The notes: generated by a model from the letters alone, not told the origin. Counted from the stretch's first letter, positions 47,637 to 59,787 are shown. The stretch is DNA of 64,000 nt from Salvia splendens (GCF_004379255.2 NC_056052.1:4650001-4714000), one strand, 5' to 3'. Made by a program: numbers and translations.

Positions 47637-48496
47637 ATTGCCCGCCGTCAAAGTAGTAGCAAGTGCTAAAACATGCTCGCGCTCATCTTGTTTAGTGTCA
47701 TGCTGCACGATCACAGTGCTGGTCCAATGCGGATGGCATCCCACGAGGGCTTCAACGCCCTTAATCTATTCATAGGTGCACACTCCAATGGTATCGTTCT
47801 GTGAGGCAACACGGGCATGCTCAGCTAGAGCATGTTCAGCAGCAGCTAGTTGGCTCATGTTCTCTCTACTTTGTGCTTCGGCCTTGATCCAGTGGAATGA
47901 CATTGTGGTCATTGAGTACGTCGTCTCTTTTATCCATGGAAGGTCGAGAGTGAGAGTGAGAGTGAAGAAGGAGGTATGTGAGTTAAATAGAAAGGTGCAG
48001 ATGTTATAATTACAGCGGCCGAGGTGAAGATGTTATAGCCTCAGCCACCATCTCCACTCAATCTCCCTATAAAGCTAAAAAAATCCCTAAAATTTTCCCC
48101 TTTATTTTCACCGTCATGGCATCCTCCTCCTCCACACACTAAAACTTATAAAAAAGTGTAAAACCAACTTCGATTGATCAACAATGGATTCAAACACAAA
48201 ATGAAATCAAGAATAACACATGCGATATACGGGGTTGGACCAATTGTGTCCACTTCCACCAGAGAACTCGAGCTAATATACGTGGAAATTCGTGCTTCCA
48301 CCATTTAGATTCAATAAATACTTTAGCAACACCAAAGTCACCTAGTTCGTATAGATCGGGTCCACATTAAAAATGATGTGTATGATTATCAAGAATAGCA
48401 CACACGATATACGTGGTTCAGCCAATTGTGCACACTTCCACCGGAGAACTCAAGTTAATATTATGGATATTGATCCGAGAATTACAAAGAGAGATA

Positions 48497-48733
48497 CCCC
48501 TCCATCCCACACTAATTGGCACTACTTTCCTTTTTCGTATGTCACTAATTAATTGACACCCTTACTTTTTACTATTTTTGGTAATGAAACTTACATTTCA
48601 CTCACATTTTATTATAAAATTAATATATAAAAGTAGGACTCACATTCCAATAACTTTTTTCACCCTCTTTGCACTACATTTCTTAAAACTCATATCAAAT
48701 CAAACAGTGTCAATTAATGGGGGACGGTGACAG
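48497..48733. mobile_element. Stowaway-type MITE (237 bp) after block B of the array
   Basis: CCCCTCCATCCCACACTAAT at the left pairs with inverted CTGTCACCGTCCCCCATTAA at the right, with TA borders. Confidence 0.7.
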
Positions 48734-49015
48734 TATAAAAGCACACAAAACCCATCTCCATTGATTAAAGCGCATAAAACCCATATAAAGACCAAAAAAA
48801 CAAACAAACGAGAACAATGATGAATCTACAAAGCACATAAAACCCATCTCCACTAATCAAAGCACATAAAACCCATCCTCCTCCAATCCTCCCCATCCTC
48901 ACACTAAAACTCATCTAAAGACAAAAAAAAAACATCAAAACGAGAACACTGATCTAAGCTCATTAAGACACACACATTAAACACAAAAAATCCATTCAAA
49001 CACAATGGCCTCCGC

Positions 49016-49093
49016 CACCATATCCAATCCACCGCCGCCGCCACACCCTCCACCTCCTCAACCGCCGCCACCGCCTCCTCCTCCACCACCAAC
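49016..49093 (+). repeat. CCN-rich simple sequence
   Basis: Imperfect CCG/CCA/CCT trinucleotides (CCACCGCCGCCGCCACACCC and similar). The open frames here are by-products. Confidence 0.8.
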
Positions 49094-49229
49094 ATGACAT
49101 CCCCTCATCCATGTATGAGAACCAGATTCCACGTATGTGGAACTTTTTAATCACTACTAGTTCTGAACGCTTTAATATTCTCTTATAAGCCGACGAGCAT
49201 TGGAGCGATAGCTGCATCAGTGTTAGGGT

Positions 49230-49770
49230 TTAGTCGGAACTGTATATCGCACCGAAAATGCTTTGCCTTAGACCGTACCGAAATATCGGTATTTCATACC
49301 GTTACCGTATTGAAAGTTTAGGTATACCGAATTCTGATATACCTAACTTTCGGTATGAGTGATATCACTATCGTTACCGTATCAATATTTTCGGTATATT
49401 GTACTGAATTTTGATTTCCCTACTTCGGTACACTATACCATTATGCCAACCGTTCCGTATAACTTTATACCAAAAATATATAAATGATTTATAACATATT
49501 AATGGATATATTTATTATTTTAATACCATATTAAATTATATTATAATTTAATCTATATATACGATATATACCGTTAATTTTATTGATTTCGATACATATT
49601 TTAGACTATCGGTATACACCGGTAGTATTTACATTAATATTCATTTTCGTTAATATTCGTTATATTTGGTAATATATACATGTAATATTCGTATGTATCA
49701 GTAATATTCTTTATACCGGTAATATTTTTGGTATACCATGGTATACTTCGGTATACGAAAATTCATATTT
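49230..49770. repeat. ATACCG/CGGTAT-rich degenerate repeat
   Basis: Dozens of short, inverted ATACCG and CGGTAT motifs (for example ACCGAAATATCGGTATTTCA) fill about 540 bases. The look is of a decayed hAT-like non-autonomous element. I could not define TIRs or a target duplication. Confidence 0.5.
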
Positions 49771-50342
49771 AAGTGACATCTCAATCCCCAAAGTAGAAGA
49801 TTATAACAATTTCTTACTATTTCTAATTCTTCGCTGAAATATGCTTCCCCTTTTCGCTCTCAACCGACATGAGGGATCACTTCGACAAGTTATAGGCTCC
49901 AACTACTTGAAACTCTATGGACAAGTCAAGATTCTACAATTTTGATTGGATACCATTTTCGACCAATCCAATAGAAACAACGATTTTTTCTCTTTCTTTC
50001 CTTACGGTCTGTCCCAACATGTCTTCCCCCAATTCTCTCCATTTTTGGAGTAGATTATTTTGGATTTGAATTTGGAATAAATAATTAGAGTAAAATTACT
50101 TTTTAGTGTGAATCATACTTAAAAATAAATTAAACTTTGGTGTAATTGATTGGAGGAAGCACATTTTATTAAAGTTGATACAATATTAGTAGTACTATAT
50201 TGTAAAAGCTTCTTTTTTAAGTGATGAGACGTCATGTTATTTTAAGCTGAGTACTTAATTTTTATTTTTGTTTTGGAAGTGCAAATTAATTATATTATTA
50301 TTTTTAAAAAATGATTAACTAATCCTACTCTTTTTTCAAATC

Positions 50343-50560
50343 ATACTCTCTCTGTCCTTAAAAAATAGACAAATTTTGCCGTTTTGGTCCGTCCACCAAA
50401 ATTGGAATACTTTTTAGACATGGAAAGTGAAAGTCTTAAACATTTAAATACTATTAATGATGTGGAATCCACTAACACTACTTATCTATTATTTTTTCCT
50501 CATTTCTCTTACTTTACCAATTTTACACGAAAACCCTTAATATAGATAACACGATGTTGT
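50343..50560. mobile_element. Partial Stowaway-type MITE
   Basis: The left end CTCTCTCTGTCCTTAAAAAA with GTCCGTCCACCAAAATTGG following resembles the element at 46908. No matching right end is seen. Confidence 0.4.
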
Positions 50561-51649
50561 CATGTAATGACAAAATCTGTGCTTCCACCATTCATATTCA
50601 ATAAATACTTTAGCAACAACAAAGTCACCTGGTTCGTATAGATCGGGCCAGTATATAATATAATAGCTTTGTACTTTTCAAACATAATCTCGAGATTTAC
50701 ACTTTCGAAAAGGAATTCATAGTCTGGAAAACTTTTGCGATGATCATAGTGAACACTATTTTTTCCGTGTGATGAGACCTAGTGTCCATGTATGTGGAAC
50801 TTTTCAATCCCTACTAGTTATGTATGCTTTAATTGAAGCTAAAACTGCCTCAGATTAGGTGCAATACACTTCGTGAAATGATTTGTCCCAAACATGTATT
50901 GTTTGAGTTGGAGAGTTGGATCCATTCTCATGAATTAGAAAACAAGATCATTGTGAAAAAAATTAGAAAACTGATCAATGCATTTAAAGAAACACACATA
51001 GAATATCAAAAATTCATTCAAAAACCATGGCCTCTGCAACCATCTCCACTCCATCTCCCCATAAAGATAAAAAAAGGAAAGAAAAAAAAAACAATTTCCT
51101 AAATGGCCAAAAATAGCATGGACTCCATTGCCTCTTCAGCCACCCATGGCCTCCGCCACCATCTCCACTCCATCTCTCCATAAAGATAAAAAAGGAAAGA
51201 AAAAAAAAAGAATTCCTAAATGGCCAAAAAAATCATGGACTCCATTGCCTCTGCAGCCACCGCCATGGACTTTGCCTCCGCACAGCCTCCACCGCCATCT
51301 CATCCACCTCCTCGAGCGCCGCCACCGCCATGACATCCTTCTCCTCCGCCACCCACCTCCTCCACACACACTAAGACCCAGAAAGAAAAAATATGAAAAC
51401 TTACGTTCTGCTCTAGATGAGGGTGTCTTTCCTAAACACTCTTCACCGCCATGACATCCTCCTCCTCCACACACTAAAACTCAGAAAAAAGTGTAAAACC
51501 AACTTTGATTAATCAACAATGGATTCAAACGCAAAATGAAATCAAGAATAGCACACGCGATATACGTGGTACGGCCAATTGTGCCCACTTCCACCGGAGA
51601 ACTCGAGCTAATATTATTGATAATGATCCGAGCATTACAAAGAGAGATA

Positions 51650-51900
51650 CGTCCTTCATGCCTCATTAATTGACACCACTTTTCTTTTGTGTCCGTCCTC
51701 AATTAATTGACACTCTTACTTTTTACGACTTTTGGTAATTGACTCTATATTCCACTAACTCATTCCAGACACATTTTATTATAAAATTAATATATAAAAG
51801 TAGGACTCACATTTCACTAACTTTTTCTACCAACTTTCCACTACAGTTATAAAAACTCATACCAAGTCAAACAGTGCCGATTAATGGGGATGAAGGCAGA
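51650..51900. mobile_element. Stowaway-type MITE after block B of the array (second copy)
   Basis: CGTCCTTCATGCCTCATTAA at the left pairs roughly with inverted CTGCCTTCATCCCCATTAAT at the right. The left junction (GAGAGATA before the element) is the same as for the element at 48497. Confidence 0.65.
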
Positions 51901-52867
51901 ATAAGCTAGACAATCATGCGCACCATATCACATCTAAACAGTCGATCATCTCTAAAATGCGATAGAAACATCAACTAACCAACAAGATATTGAGCATTAA
52001 ACACGCAGCTTCTTCCCGATCACAAAGATCACTTCCTAGTCCCTCTTCTTGACTTAATCTAGCTGCTTTCACGTCCCTCTCTCAATGTGTGTATAAGTAT
52101 TCTGTTGTGCAACTGAATGACAACAGTAGTGAGCTTATATACTTGCTCATAACTGCATGCATCCTGGGGAAAATCGCATGCACTTAGGATCACTTGCACC
52201 CATCTTCACTTAACAAACTTAACTGCCACCTGTGTCGATGATGTCAAAGGGAACCACAAAGGGACAAGGCGGGGGCTTTGCCGCCACCAGACCCCAGCCC
52301 CCCTTTATACGGCCCGGAGCGAGCCCTGCGCTCCAATTCTCCAACTCCAACCATGCCGCCACACCATTTTTCTCTGAAATAGAAATTTGAATTAAGAAGG
52401 AAAAGAAGACAAAAATTAAGGCTTATTAGTTTTGGGCCTTTAGTTATTTTGTTGGATTGCTTTTTTTTTGGGCCTTTTAACATTATTAACCAATGGTGCT
52501 CTTGATATAAAAGTCTAATAGATATAACCCAACTCACCTCATCTCCAATCATGGGTTGAACGAGTTGAGGGTGATTAAGATTATCCTACTCCAATTATTC
52601 CCACCATTCTCTCTCTACAAATATACGAGTGAATATGAGAGTGGGAAATATCCAAATGCACAGGCAGTTTATTCATCAATCTCGGGCACTCTATTATGTG
52701 GATTTCTTTTACATAACAATGAATTTGAGATCAACTCCAATTGGTTTCCCCATAAGAGCAAAGTTGAGAGATTATCACAATTAGGAGTGAGTCCATCTAT
52801 TATTGTCATCATCATGTCATTCACTTTTGTTATTGTGCATTCACTCCTAATAAAAAGTAGTTTAGTA
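51901..52867. other. Intergenic, nothing recognised
   Basis: A GC-richer patch at 52245-52370 (GGGGGCTTTGCCGCCACC) stands out but gives no defensible gene. Confidence 0.35.
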
Positions 52868-53101
52868 CTCCCTCCGTCCCATGCTACTCGCACTTTTCAT
52901 TTTAGGCCGTAAATTTGGGATTGTTTTTTTTTGTAATTAAAAAAGAATTTTAGGTGTAATGAGACATCACTTAATAAAAGAGCTTTTAACTTAAACTAAC
53001 ATATTAATTAAATGCATTAATTCTAACTTAAATTATAAATAGTGTAAGGACTTTGTGACGAGCCGAAAAGCAAACGTGCGAGTAGCACGGGACGGAGGGA
53101 G
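52868..53101. mobile_element. Stowaway-type MITE (234 bp) in the promoter region of the second ankyrin gene
   Basis: The classical ends CTCCCTCCGTCCCATGCTAC and inverted CTCCCTCCGTCCCGTGCTAC are nearly perfect, with TA on both sides. It lies about 260 bases before the ATG. Confidence 0.88.
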
Positions 53102-53359
53102 TACTACGTAAAAGTAATGGAATATTCTGCCTCTCATAGCCATAATATGTAATCCTTGACATGGTATATATATCATTCTATTTTGTGCAATTTCTATAGT
53201 TTCATCGGTGGTCCCTTTTTAATATGCTACGGTCAAAATCTAACTTATCCGCCTCTTGTATTTTGGATCCAAGAAAATCGTAACAAACTTTTTCTGTCCA
53301 ATTTCCTTTCTTCTCTCATTTCTCTTACCCACTGCACAATAGAAAAAAAAATCATCAAA

Positions 53360-55721
53360 ATGTCTAAGTCATCAACCAAGCCCCCTACATTCGTGACCGC
53401 CCCCGTGGAGCCACAAGACTACGCCAACAGTCCGGCCCATTACGCCGTGGCCACCCGAGACCACGCCGCCCTCACCAAAATCGTCTCCACCCTTCCCAAG
53501 CTCTCCGACGCCAACACCATCAACACCGAGGCCGAATCCATAGCCGAGGAGCACCTCGCGGAGAAAATCTCGGCCGTCCTCGACCGCCGCGACAACCCCC
53601 TCAAGGAGTCGCCCCTCCACATCGCTGTCCGCCTCAACGATGTCGAATCCGCCCGCATCATGGCCGCCGCAGGGGCCAACATCTACCTCCAAAACTCCGT
53701 CGGGTGGCATGCCCTCCAGGAGGCCCTCCTCCGCCGCTGCAAGGAGATCGTGCCCATCCTCGTCTACCACGGCCACCTTAACAACTGGTCCAAGTGGCGC
53801 CGCCGCCTGCCGCGCCTTGTCGCCGCCCTACGCCGCATGCGGGACTTCTACATGGAGATATCCTTTCACTTCGAGAGCTCCATCATACCCTTCATCGACA
53901 GGTAGAGTTACCTCCGTCCCTTAAAAACACTAACAAGTACTTTCATTTTGGTTCGTCGCTTAAAAGTATACAATTTTAATTAAGGAAACTTCTACACATT
54001 ATTTTTATTTAGAGATACTGATTTTTAAAAATAAAAACATTGGGTAAATTATACTACCTCCGTCCCTGAAAATTTGTCTCATTTTTCCATTTTCGTCCGT
54101 CCCCCAAAATTTGTCTCATTTCACTTTTTACCATTTTTGGTAGTGGATCCATATTCCACTAACTCATTCATACTCACATTTTATTATAAAACTAATATAT
54201 AAAAGTAGGACCCACAATTCATTAACTTTTTCAACTAACTTTTCATTACATTTCTTAAAACCCGTGTCGGGTCAAAGTGAGACAATTTTTTGGGGATGGA
54301 GGTAGTAGTATTTTCTACCGATTTTAAAATTGGTCTTAAAAATCATCTGAAATTGTGCAATTTTCCCAACCTTAACCAAATGGAGTAGAATTTTTTTCGA
54401 CAGATTTTGATAGCCGTGAAGTACATGTGGCTTAGTTTGAATTCTATAAAAAAATGATGTCAACTCAGGGTCCCAATTCTTAAATTCGATATTGAATAAT
54501 ATGGGCAGAATATGATAAAAATATGCCTCGTAAACATGCCGGTTTGAAAGAATCATGCCTTTGCAAAACAAAATTTGTAGTACACAATATAATTAATTCT
54601 GATGCAGGGTGGCGCCCTCTGACACGTACAAGATCTGGAAGCGCGCCGGGAACCTCCGCGCTGACACGACCCTGGCCGGGTTCGACGGCCTGAACTTCAA
54701 GCGGCGCAACCACAGTTTCTTGTTCATCAACGACGTGGACCGGCCGGACGTGCCCCAAGGGTCCCTCTTGGTGGTGAAGCACGACAAGAAGCAAGTCCAC
54801 GTGGCGGAATACCAGAGGATGGGGACGCCGCTGACGGAGGCGCAGATCGCCAAGGACTGCAACCCCAAGAGCGTCACACGGCCGGGCGTCGACGTGTCGA
54901 AAGCTGAGCTCGTCAGCTGCAAGAACTGGAGGCGCCAGGACAGGACCGAGCACGTCGGGAAGTGGAAGTCAAGGGTCTACGAGATGCGCAACGTCGTGCT
55001 CACCTTCCGCGAGTGCAAGCTGCCGGCGGTGGAAGCGCTGCCCTCGACTGAGCCGCAGAAGGCCACAGAGGCGGCGTTTAAGAAGAATCTGAGACCTATG
55101 CTTTGGCTAACGGAGAAGTTCCCGTTGGAGACAGATGAGCTCCACCGCTTGTTGGATATTCTGTCAAAGAAGCTCACCGCCGTTAAACGGATGAGGGAGG
55201 TGCTCAAAACCACCTTCCCACCTAGAACTTTTCCGGTCAAGGTGAGTAATTCCATACATCCACATGTAAAATATACTAATACAAATATTTATTTATAAAT
55301 TAATGTAACGAAACAACTGAAATCACTATAAATTTTACTGACCTAGCAGAATCAAAAAAAATTATATCTAAACCATATGAATTTGTATTAATTTTGTGCC
55401 TCAATTTTCAGACTAGATTTGCATTTGAGAGTGATTTTCATTATTTTGTTGAATCAGGTATCGATACCCGTGGTTCCAACAGTAAGAGTGGTAATAACAT
55501 TTACAAAATTTGTGGAGCTACTATCGGAGGAAGATGATTTCCACACTCCGCCTTCAAGTCCAGGGCGTGAAGAAGAGAGCAGTGCCACGTTCTCATCGCC
55601 ACCGTCGAAGACCGACATGGATCCGTTTGAGATTCCGAGTGGGTATACTTGGATCCGACATGATTCTAATTCTAAAAAGACTAGGAAAGTTGAGAGCTCT
55701 ACGTCAAAGAAGAAAAAATGA
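53360..55721 (+). CDS. Ankyrin-repeat protein with GPCR-chaperone-type domain (ANKRD13-like), three exons
   Basis: Exons 53360-53901, 54608-55241 and 55458-55721 join by GT-AG into 479 residues. The protein is closely related to the one at 42305: YANSPAHYAVATRDHAALTK and ESPLHIAVRLNDVESARIMA (ankyrin), WSKWRRRLPRLVAALRRMRD, SDTYKIWKRAGNLRADTT, RPMLWLTEKFPLETDELHRL and PVVPTVRVVITFTKFVEL. It has an extra intron splitting the Arg codon in IPFIDR (residue 181). The linker before RPMLWLTE is about 75 residues shorter than in the upstream copy. The C-terminus is Lys-rich (SSTSKKKK). The frame is intact and all junctions fit, so the gene is probably functional. The two copies lie in the same direction about 9 kb apart and most likely arose by tandem duplication. 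Confidence 0.9.
54054..54305. mobile_element. Stowaway-type MITE (252 bp) in intron 1 of the second ankyrin gene
   Basis: CTACCTCCGTCCCTGAAAAT at the left pairs with inverted CTACCTCCATCCCCAAAAAA at the right, with TA borders. The sister element is at 58366-58618. Confidence 0.8.
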
Positions 55722-55865
55722 TCGCCAAATTCTAGTGCTTAATGTGTATAGTGTTTTCAACATAAATTGCTAAATTTTAATCACTTGGATCATTCTATTA
55801 CTCCATCAATAATATTACCGTCCAATACATATGCATATCAATGGTTTTGAATGAAATAGCATATC

Positions 55866-56395
55866 TGTTAAGGATTTACTCCCTAACCGAGATCAATTCC
55901 TCCGTGAAGTCGCGGGAACGCTTGCCCGTCGATCAAGCACGACAAGAATTAGGGTTTGTGATTGAAGAAAATAAAAGTAGCGTGAAAAATATTATATTCG
56001 TATGGAATGAAATAAAATACACGCCTATTTATACTAGGACCCTGGGGTTGATTCGACCTACTATCCGGGAAAGAATCAACGAAGAAAACCCGGAAAGGAG
56101 CTTATAAATCACTCGACGCAAAAATAATAAAAATAACGTATTAAATCCTAAAATACTAAAGTCATTAAACATAAATAAAATAATTAAAATAACTAAGCTT
56201 CTCTAAGTGTCTCCGCGTCAATGTTTGACAAACTCGCCGAAGTGTTCCGGCTGGCTTCTCCGACTACGCGAACGGTCCTTGGCGATGGTTCTCTCCGGCT
56301 CCTTGTCGCCTTGATCTCGCGTGTCGACGTCCAACACTTCCCCATGCACAGCACTTGTCGTCTCCTTCAGCCTAGCCGAGGGTTGTATCGTAACA
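55866..56395 (-). repeat. 3' LTR of the truncated gypsy element (530 bp)
   Basis: Read on the minus strand it runs TGTTACGATACAACCC ... AATCCTTAACA (TG...CA). It is preceded by the polypurine tract AAGGAGGGGGAGT (56396-56409). The TATA box TATAAATA, inverted at 56026-56033, marks the U3/R boundary. Confidence 0.8.
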
Positions 56396-56470
56396 ACTCC
56401 CCCCTCCTTAGCAGTGTCCTTGTCCTCAAGGCGCAGCTCCGGAAAATGCCTGCGCACGAAGTCAATCGGC

Positions 56471-57866
56471 TCAAGTCGGCAGCTCACCTCCATCTTCACC
56501 CCATTCAAGCAGTAACTCCTCCACCGTCGTTCCTTCATGCCACACCGTCCGCCGATCTAACACTCTCGAGGGTCGAGCAACTGGCCGCCCATGCGCAAAC
56601 CAGGACGGTAACACCTCTATTCCGCAGTCTTCACCGGCAACGAATGGCTTTAGTAAGCTCACATGAAACACGTCGTGCACCCTACTTCCTTCTGGCAGCT
56701 TCAGACGATATGTCACCTGACCTATTCGTTCCAACACCTCAAACGGACCATAGAATCGTCTAGTCAGCTTCGTGGAAAACGGTCGTGTGACCGAATGCTG
56801 CATGTAAAACTGTAGTTTCAATAGCACTATTTCGCCCACCTCGAATTCCATGTCACGGCGATGCTTATTAACACTTGCTCTCATCCGTTGTTGTGCTCGC
56901 TCCAAGTTCTTTCTGAGCTTCACAATAAGCTCCCCACGCTGTCTTATCAAATCCGCCTCATCTGGCGGCGTCATTGCCGACGGTGACGCCGCAATTAAAG
57001 ACGGTGGCTCAGCCCTCGTGATGGAAGCAGTTCAACGCCAATTCCGCCCAAGGCAGGAAATTAACCCATTTAGATGGCCTGTCCGCCACAAACGACCTAG
57101 GGTAATGTTGCAATCCACGGTTCTGAACCTCCGTTTGCCCATCCGACTGCGGGTGATAGGCGGTCGAGAAATGAAGCTTCGTGCCACTTAAGCGCAACAG
57201 ATCCTCCCACACCGCATTCAAGAAAACCGGGTCCCTATCCGACACCAACGTCTTCGGAAACCCGTGATGCTTGACCACTGTATCAATGAACACTGTCGCC
57301 ACCTTCAACGCATTGTAATTCCGAGGTAACAGCGCAAAGTGGGCATACTTAGTCAGGCGATCCACCGCCACCAAAATCGCAGTATAGCCCATCGATTATG
57401 GAAGACTAATGATAAAGTCCATAGAAACATCCTCTCAAACTTGTGAAGGAATTGGTAGGGGCTGCAGCAACCCTGCCGGTTTCAGTGTAGAGTAATTGGT
57501 TGTTTGACAGTCAAAGCAGGAATCAACGAACTTTTTCACATCCTTTTGCATCCCCTTCCAATAAAACATCGATGCCAAACGCTTAAATGTTTGGTCGACG
57601 CCCGGGTGACCCGCTGATGGGGTAGCGTGATACTCGTGGAGCAGTATTCCCTTCACCGCCAAATCCTTGCTCACATACACGCGGCGCTTGTAGTAAAGCA
57701 ATCCATCCACAAAAGTGACTTCCGGTGCGCCCCCCGACTCCAATTCTGACCGGAGCGCAATCAAGTCAGCCTTACTGGCGGCCTCCTCCCGCAAGGTGAT
57801 CAGGATATCTGGGATCGGCCGGGCTACAGTAGAGAGCAAACGGGTTCCCTCATCCGGATCATCCAT
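56471..57866 (-). pseudogene. Ty3/gypsy pol remnant: integrase and C-terminal domain
   Basis: Minus-strand frames run in order. 57866-57435 has the integrase zinc-binding region (LLHEYHATPSAGHPGVDQTF, CFDCQTTNY). 57392-57009 has the integrase core (AILVAVDRLTKYAHF, LVSDRDPVF, FSTAYHPQSDGQTEVQNRGL). 56974-56471 has the C-terminal region (GEIVLLKLQ, GPFEVLERIGQVTYRLKLPE, VFHVSLLKPF). Stops and shifts separate the three pieces, as at 57393-57434. Such elements insert their cDNA via this integrase; this copy cannot. Confidence 0.88.
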
Positions 57867-57906
57867 ACTGTCGGGTTTGTATACAAATTTGTGGTCATGT
57901 CAAATA

Positions 57907-58339
57907 CTCCCTTCGTCCCAGCTCAAGTGATTGATTTCTTTTTGGCTGTTCTTTTGCGAAAATGATAATAATTAGTTAAAGTGAACAGAAAGTAAAGAAA
58001 GAGAGAGAATAATACTCATTCAGTCCCATTAGAAATGAAACGTTTTCCTTTTTGGTCTGTCCCATTAAAAATGAAACGTTTCTAAAAATGATAACAATAT
58101 TTTCTCTACTTTTTTTTCTCTTACTTTACTCTCTCTTCATTAACTCACAAAGCAACACTACATAAAATCCCGTTTCGAAAAGCAAATGTTGCATATCTAA
58201 TGGGACGGAGGGAGTATAAAAGATAGTTGTATCTACATTATTCTCTTATTTTATTTTCTCTCAATTTTAACTATTTATTATTATTTTATCCAAACACGTG
58301 CCGAAAAATAGGTAATCCCTTGAAATGGGACGGATGAAG
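57907..58339. mobile_element. Stowaway-type MITE interrupted by a second Stowaway
   Basis: The outer ends CTCCCTTCGTCCCAGCTCAA and inverted CTTCATCCGTCCCATTTCAA are bordered by TA. About 200 bases of its middle are a separate MITE. Confidence 0.75.
58015..58214. mobile_element. Inner Stowaway-type MITE (200 bp)
   Basis: CTCATTCAGTCCCATTAGAA at the left pairs with inverted CTCCCTCCGTCCCATTAGAT at the right, with TA on both sides. It is the same family as 46149-46350 (AAATGAAACGTTTTCCTTTT in common). Confidence 0.82.
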
Positions 58340-58365
58340 TATAGAGTATGATCTAAATCACGTTA

Positions 58366-58618
58366 CTACCTCCGTCCCTGAAAGTTTATCCCATTTTGCT
58401 ATTTCCGTCCGTCCCCCAAAGCTTGTTCCATTTCACTTTTTACTATTTTTTGGTAGTGGACCTCATATTCCACTAACTCATTCCTACTCATATTTTATTA
58501 TAAAACTAATATATAAAAGTAGGGTCCACAATCCACTAACTTTTTAAACTCAATTTCCATTACATTTCTTAAAACCCGTACCGGATCAAAGTGGGACAAT
58601 ATTTGGGGACGGAGCTAG
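58366..58618. mobile_element. Stowaway-type MITE (253 bp)
   Basis: CTACCTCCGTCCCTGAAAGT at the left pairs with inverted CTAGCTCCGTCCCCAAATAT at the right, with TA borders. Confidence 0.8.
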
Positions 58619-58627
58619 TATTAGATT

Positions 58628-59618
58628 TGTAGGGATCAGATCACTTAGGTTCACTAATTACCGGGACCTCTTTTTATAAGGCAATGTCTGAGATGGCTAG
58701 TCTCAGAAGTACGAGCCAAGTTACAACATCAAATATTACAAACAAGAACCAAACAGAGAATACAAGTATTTACAGAGAACCCTAATCTATTACAAGATTA
58801 TAACCACTTGCAATAGCACCGGACTTCTCACCGCAATTCACCTGCACACTCACCAAACTTGTTAGTACTAACGGAACAGATCCTAAATGGATCTAAGCAA
58901 GAATACACTGTAAACAATGAAACTTGGAACACCAAGTACTGAGGATGGCTCAGGTCGCAACCACGACTTCACAAGGGCCAAAGACCTCCTCCGTCTTATC
59001 CAACAAGCCTCAAGGGAGCACCGTGGTCAGAACCTAACCCCGAGCTAGGGTTACCCGATTACTACCACACAAAGCCACCCAACACAGCCAATCACTCAGA
59101 ATCACAACCACACGGTCTCAAGAACCCTCAGAACTCACGGATCTAAGAAAAACCACCGGATAACTTCCCAGAAACAACAAGAAGACGAACTCAACCGTTC
59201 GAACTCACACAATCTCTAGATCAACTCAGAGGTTGGGAGATACCACTCGATCCTCACTATAAAACAGAGAAAGGAGTCATCGGAGAAGAAAATCGGCCAG
59301 AGTTTCGGTGAGAGAGAGAGAGAGATTTCTAAAGAGAAGCTGGAGCAAGAGCTCGAAGAGAGAGAGAGAGAGAGTTGAGATTAGAATAAGAGAGTGAAGA
59401 GTCAAAGAGTCACAAATAGACTCAAGAGAAACACACCTCAAATCCAACGACTCAGCGCGAAGATCCGAGTGAGGGTGACACGAGGCAGCCATCGGGGTAA
59501 CTCTTCATTAAGTAATGGGCCAAGTCAAGATGGACTCATTACACCGAGAATGGGCTATCAGTTAAAACGGCCCAGCCGAAATAATCTCAGGCCCAAATGG
59601 TTAGTCCATAATTCCACA
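58628..59618 (-). repeat. 3' LTR of the decayed copia element (991 bp)
   Basis: Minus strand TGTGGAATTATGGACTAACC ... GATCCCTACA. It is preceded by a purine-rich tract (AAGGTGGAGTA, 59619-59629). It contains two (GA)n runs at about 59310-59325 and 59360-59375. Confidence 0.85.
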
Positions 59619-59697
59619 TACTCCACCTTGGACTACCTTTGGTAAACGGAGGAGAGCCTTGGTCATCGTGTTGCTTCATCACAGCCTACAAGATAGG

Positions 59698-59787
59698 ATC
59701 AAGACACCAAAGAGACAAAGCTCATTAGTCAAGAACTAACCAGGTTGCCTAACAAGACACCAAAGAGACAAAGCTCATTAGTCAAGT
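59698..59787. repeat. Short direct duplication near the 3' LTR
   Basis: AAGACACCAAAGAGACAAAG followed by CTCATTAGTCAAG occurs twice, about 55 bases apart, in the untranslated 3' part of the element. Confidence 0.8.

Larger units (their letters stand above)
47257..51650. repeat. Diverged tandem array of a multi-block unit
   Basis: Five sequence blocks recur in the same cyclic order. E is TTAGAAAACAAGAT at 47257 and 50935. A is GCCACCATCTCCACTC at 48042, 51035 and 51155. B is GTGTAAAACCAACTT with CACTTCCACCGGAGAACTC at 48155, 48430 (partial) and 51490. C is CACCATT...CAATAAATACTTTAGCAAC at 48298 and 50585. D is CATGTATG(A/T)... GTGGAACTTTT at 49108 and 50788. A Stowaway follows block B in both full copies. 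The array is non-coding. Proline-rich frames in it (49000-49090, 51128-51454) are simple-sequence artefacts. Confidence 0.6.
55866..57890 (-). mobile_element. 5'-truncated Ty3/gypsy retrotransposon
   Basis: On the minus strand the end of pol runs into a polypurine tract and one LTR. The 5' part (LTR, gag, protease, RT) is missing. The break lies near 57890, next to a cluster of Stowaway MITEs. The LTR's outer end is about 145 bases from the stop of the second ankyrin gene. Confidence 0.8.

Noticed and set aside
47776..48009. 77-codon frame, and on the opposite strand an Ala/Glu-rich stretch (SQLAAAEHALAEHARVAS)
   Set aside because: The opposite-strand frame resembles the tail of a coiled-coil protein but is short and has no start or family match. 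It may be a repeat remnant.
51128..51474. Pro/His-rich and Gly/Trp-rich frames over 100 codons
   Set aside because: They arise from CCA/CCT simple sequence in the tandem array.
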